A DNA stretch of 8,613 nucleotides. Origin: an uncultured Prevotellaceae bacterium (GTDB taxonomy: Bacteria; Bacteroidota; Bacteroidia; Bacteroidales; Bacteroidaceae). The DNA lies in contig CAMNHM010000112.1 of the NCBI GenBank assembly GCA_946539475.1, positions 1 to 8,613 on the forward strand, written 5' to 3'. The notes beneath the pieces are model-generated. The model had not been told where the DNA came from, ran no database searches, and was given only the letters and a program-made list of their open reading frames with translations. Below, piece by piece: positions 7,252 through 8,613 of this stretch (its first letter is position 1; each line of letters begins with the position of its first letter). The translations under genes were made by a program, and so were the position numbers.

Positions 7252-7283
7252 TTTGGCTGTCTCGAAAAAAGTGACTATTTTTG
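7252..7283 (+). promoter_or_regulatory. Complete Bacteroidota promoter of the SLC13 permease gene
   Basis: TTTG at 7252-7255 (-33) and TATTTTTG at 7276-7283 (-7) are separated by 20 bases, which fits the Bacteroidota consensus in both motifs and spacing. It is the best promoter in the window. The -7 box starts inside a small inverted repeat, TGACT (7272-7276) and AGTCA (7285-7289), that could be an operator. The leader to the ATG at 7331 would be about 40 bases and is A-rich without a Shine-Dalgarno. Confidence 0.75.
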
Positions 7284-7330
7284 CAGTCAATCTAATCTTT
7301 TGCAGATAATAGCATAAAAAAGTTCTTATC

Positions 7331-8613
7331 ATGGAATCAATTATTTTGTTGGGGCTTAACCTTAATGCATGGATTACCATCGCAACCGTACTCTCGATGT
7401 TCACCATCCTCCTGTTTACGAAGTTGCGTGCAGACATAGTATTCCTCGGCGCTATATCCATCCTGTTCCTGGCAGGTGTACTCGACGCCAAGGAGACCTT
7501 CGCAGGCTTCAGCTCCTCTTCAGTGGTCGTCATCGGTGTGCTGTTCGTCGTCGTGGCGGGACTCACCCATACGGGCGTGCTGCAGTGGATTGTCAAGAAT
7601 CTGCTGGGCCAGCCCGACAACTATGCGAAAGCCGTCGTCAGACTCATGCTGCCAGTGGCAGCCCTCAGCTCTTTCCTTAGCAACACCACGGTGGTGACGC
7701 TCTTCGTGAGCATTGTCAAAATGTGGTCGAAGAAGCTGGGCATCTCGCCCTCCAAACTGCTGATACCCTTGAGCTACGCCTCGGGCATGGGCGGTGTGTG
7801 CACGTTGATAGGCACGCCCCCTAACCTGATCATCTCCGGCCTGTATGCCGAAAAGACAGGCATCGCCATGAACGTCCTCACCACCACCATCCCCGGTCTG
7901 TTCTGCCTTGCCGTAGGTATACTGTCGGTCATCGCCATGCGCAGGCTGCTGCCCGACCGCAAGGCGCCCGAGTCTGGCAGCGAAGACACCGCCGAATACA
8001 CCGTCGAACTGATTGTGCCGTCAGACAACAAGCTAATTGGTGAGACGCTCGGCTATGCTGGCCTGTTGAATGTCAAGGGCGGCCGCCTCATCAAAATGCA
8101 CCACTTCGACGGTGTGAAGGTACCCATCAACGAGGGTGAGTTCGTGATGGGCGGCGACCATCTGGTGTTTGCCGGACAGATCAAGGAAATCATGGAACTG
8201 ACGAAGACCCACGGCCTGAAGGTCAGCGAAGAGGTCATCAATGTCGGCTCCAAGACACTCATCTCCTCGCTCATCATGATCACGATGGTAGCTCTCTCGG
8301 CCTTTGGCGTGCTACCACTACTACAATGCGCCCTACTCGCAGCCTTTGCGATGCTCCTGCTGCGCTGCTGCACCCCTGACCAAGCCATGAAAGCCATCAA
8401 CTGGGATATCCTGATGGTCTTTGCCGGCTCCGTCGTCCTCGGCACAGCCATCCAGAAGACAGGCATCGCCGAGATGCTTGCCACAAGCATCCTTGACGTC
8501 TGCGGTACCAATCCCATTGTCGTCATGGCCGCCATCTGTTTGGTCGGCACCTTCATCACCGAGTTCATCTCCAACACGGCAGCAGGCGCCATGTTCTTCC
8601 CCATCATGTACGA
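7331..8613 (+). CDS. SLC13/DASS-family permease with RCK_C domain, 5' part
   Basis: This is an inner-membrane anion transporter of the divalent anion:Na+ symporter type (sulfate, dicarboxylates or similar), open at the right window edge, with 427 residues visible. The N-terminal half is hydrophobic helices with LSSFLSNTTVVTLF (first SNT motif, 117-119) and GGVCTLIGTPPNLIISG (about 154-170). A soluble insert at about 223-296 (VELIVPSDNKLIGETL ... GEFVMGGDHLVFAG) has the RCK_C/TrkA-C pattern. Helices resume near 310, and EFISNTAAGAMFFPIM (second SNT motif, 414-416) is the matching half-site. The paired SNT motifs form the substrate and Na+ site in the family. Many relatives carry two RCK_C domains in tandem, but only one is seen here. 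The ATG at 7331 sits behind a full promoter and begins a hydrophobic N-terminus. The first few helices contain no stop or frameshift. The substrate is not determinable. Confidence 0.93.
   Translation, partial: MESIILLGLNLNAWITIATVLSMFTILLFTKLRADIVFLGAISILFLAGVLDAKETFAGFSSSSVVVIGVLFVVVAGLTHTGVLQWIVKNLLGQPDNYAKAVVRLMLPVAALSSFLSNTTVVTLFVSIVKMWSKKLGISPSKLLIPLSYASGMGGVCTLIGTPPNLIISGLYAEKTGIAMNVLTTTIPGLFCLAVGILSVIAMRRLLPDRKAPESGSEDTAEYTVELIVPSDNKLIGETLGYAGLLNVKGGRLIKMHHFDGVKVPINEGEFVMGGDHLVFAGQIKEIMELTKTHGLKVSEEVINVGSKTLISSLIMITMVALSAFGVLPLLQCALLAAFAMLLLRCCTPDQAMKAINWDILMVFAGSVVLGTAIQKTGIAEMLATSILDVCGTNPIVVMAAICLVGTFITEFISNTAAGAMFFPIMY

Larger units (their letters stand above)
7153..7330. other. 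Divergent intergenic promoter region (MATE / SLC13 permease)
   Basis: This AT-rich gap of 178 bases between two outward-pointing genes holds a -7 element for each direction. It also has a short AT-rich inverted repeat (GGAAAAT / ATTTTATTCC, 7211-7230) and two copies of TTTTGCAG at 7279-7286 and 7298-7305. No small gene, RNA gene or terminator is seen. The two promoters do not overlap: their -7 elements are about 78 bases apart. Confidence 0.7.

Noticed and set aside
7225..7620. A 131-codon minus-strand frame overlapping the permease start
   Set aside because: It would be antisense to the permease N-terminus and its promoter, has no family features and ends inside the intergenic promoter region.
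8053..8607. A 184-codon open frame on the minus strand opposite the permease
   Set aside because: It is Met- and Ser-rich low-complexity translation antisense to the SLC13 helices. The plus-strand frame has clear SNT and RCK_C motifs.
1..8613. CRISPR arrays, tRNA/rRNA genes, insertion sequences, phage or plasmid genes
   Set aside because: I saw no regularly spaced repeats, tRNA-like structures, transposase or integrase motifs, or terminal repeats.

Overview
The window looks like chromosomal DNA of a Bacteroidota species, most likely in Bacteroidales and perhaps Prevotella-like. The evidence is a SusC/SusD outer-membrane nutrient-uptake pair, three intergenic matches to the Bacteroidota -7 promoter element TAnnTTTG, the absence of Shine-Dalgarno sequences with A-rich leaders instead, and coding regions visibly more GC-rich than the gaps. 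The genus cannot be fixed from this sequence alone.

Layout. (1) Bases 1-640: the 3' end of an outer-membrane efflux factor (TolC/OprM/NodT family), presumably the last gene of an RND-type efflux operon lying to the left. (2) 641-762: an intergenic gap with a perfect 13-bp inverted repeat and a -7 promoter element for the next operon. (3) 763-5929, plus strand: a tight three-gene operon of a SusC-like TonB-dependent transporter, a SusD-like lipoprotein and a papain-fold (C1B-type) cysteine peptidase lipoprotein. The last two overlap by one base (TGATG). (4) 5767-7152, minus strand: a complete MATE-family multidrug/cation antiporter, convergent with the peptidase and overlapping its 3' end by 163 bp. 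(5) 7153-7330: a divergent promoter region with one -7 element per direction. (6) 7331-8613, plus strand: the 5' part of an SLC13/DASS-type permease with a cytoplasmic RCK_C (TrkA-C) domain, cut by the window end.

How the genes fit together. The SusC/SusD pair should bind a ligand at the cell surface and move it through the outer membrane using TonB energy. The co-transcribed gene encodes a peptidase and no glycan-degrading enzyme is visible, so peptides or protein fragments are a plausible substrate (inference). The efflux factor, MATE transporter and SLC13 permease are probably separate transcription units.

The points most worth a second look are the 163-bp convergent overlap, where each protein's non-conserved tail is antisense to the other gene and a strong hairpin sits where both conserved domains end; the compact peptidase; the perfect inverted repeat upstream of susC; and the short SusC without the usual N-terminal extension. 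I see no RNA genes, CRISPR arrays, insertion sequences or clear signs of a mobile element. No obviously new multi-gene system is present.
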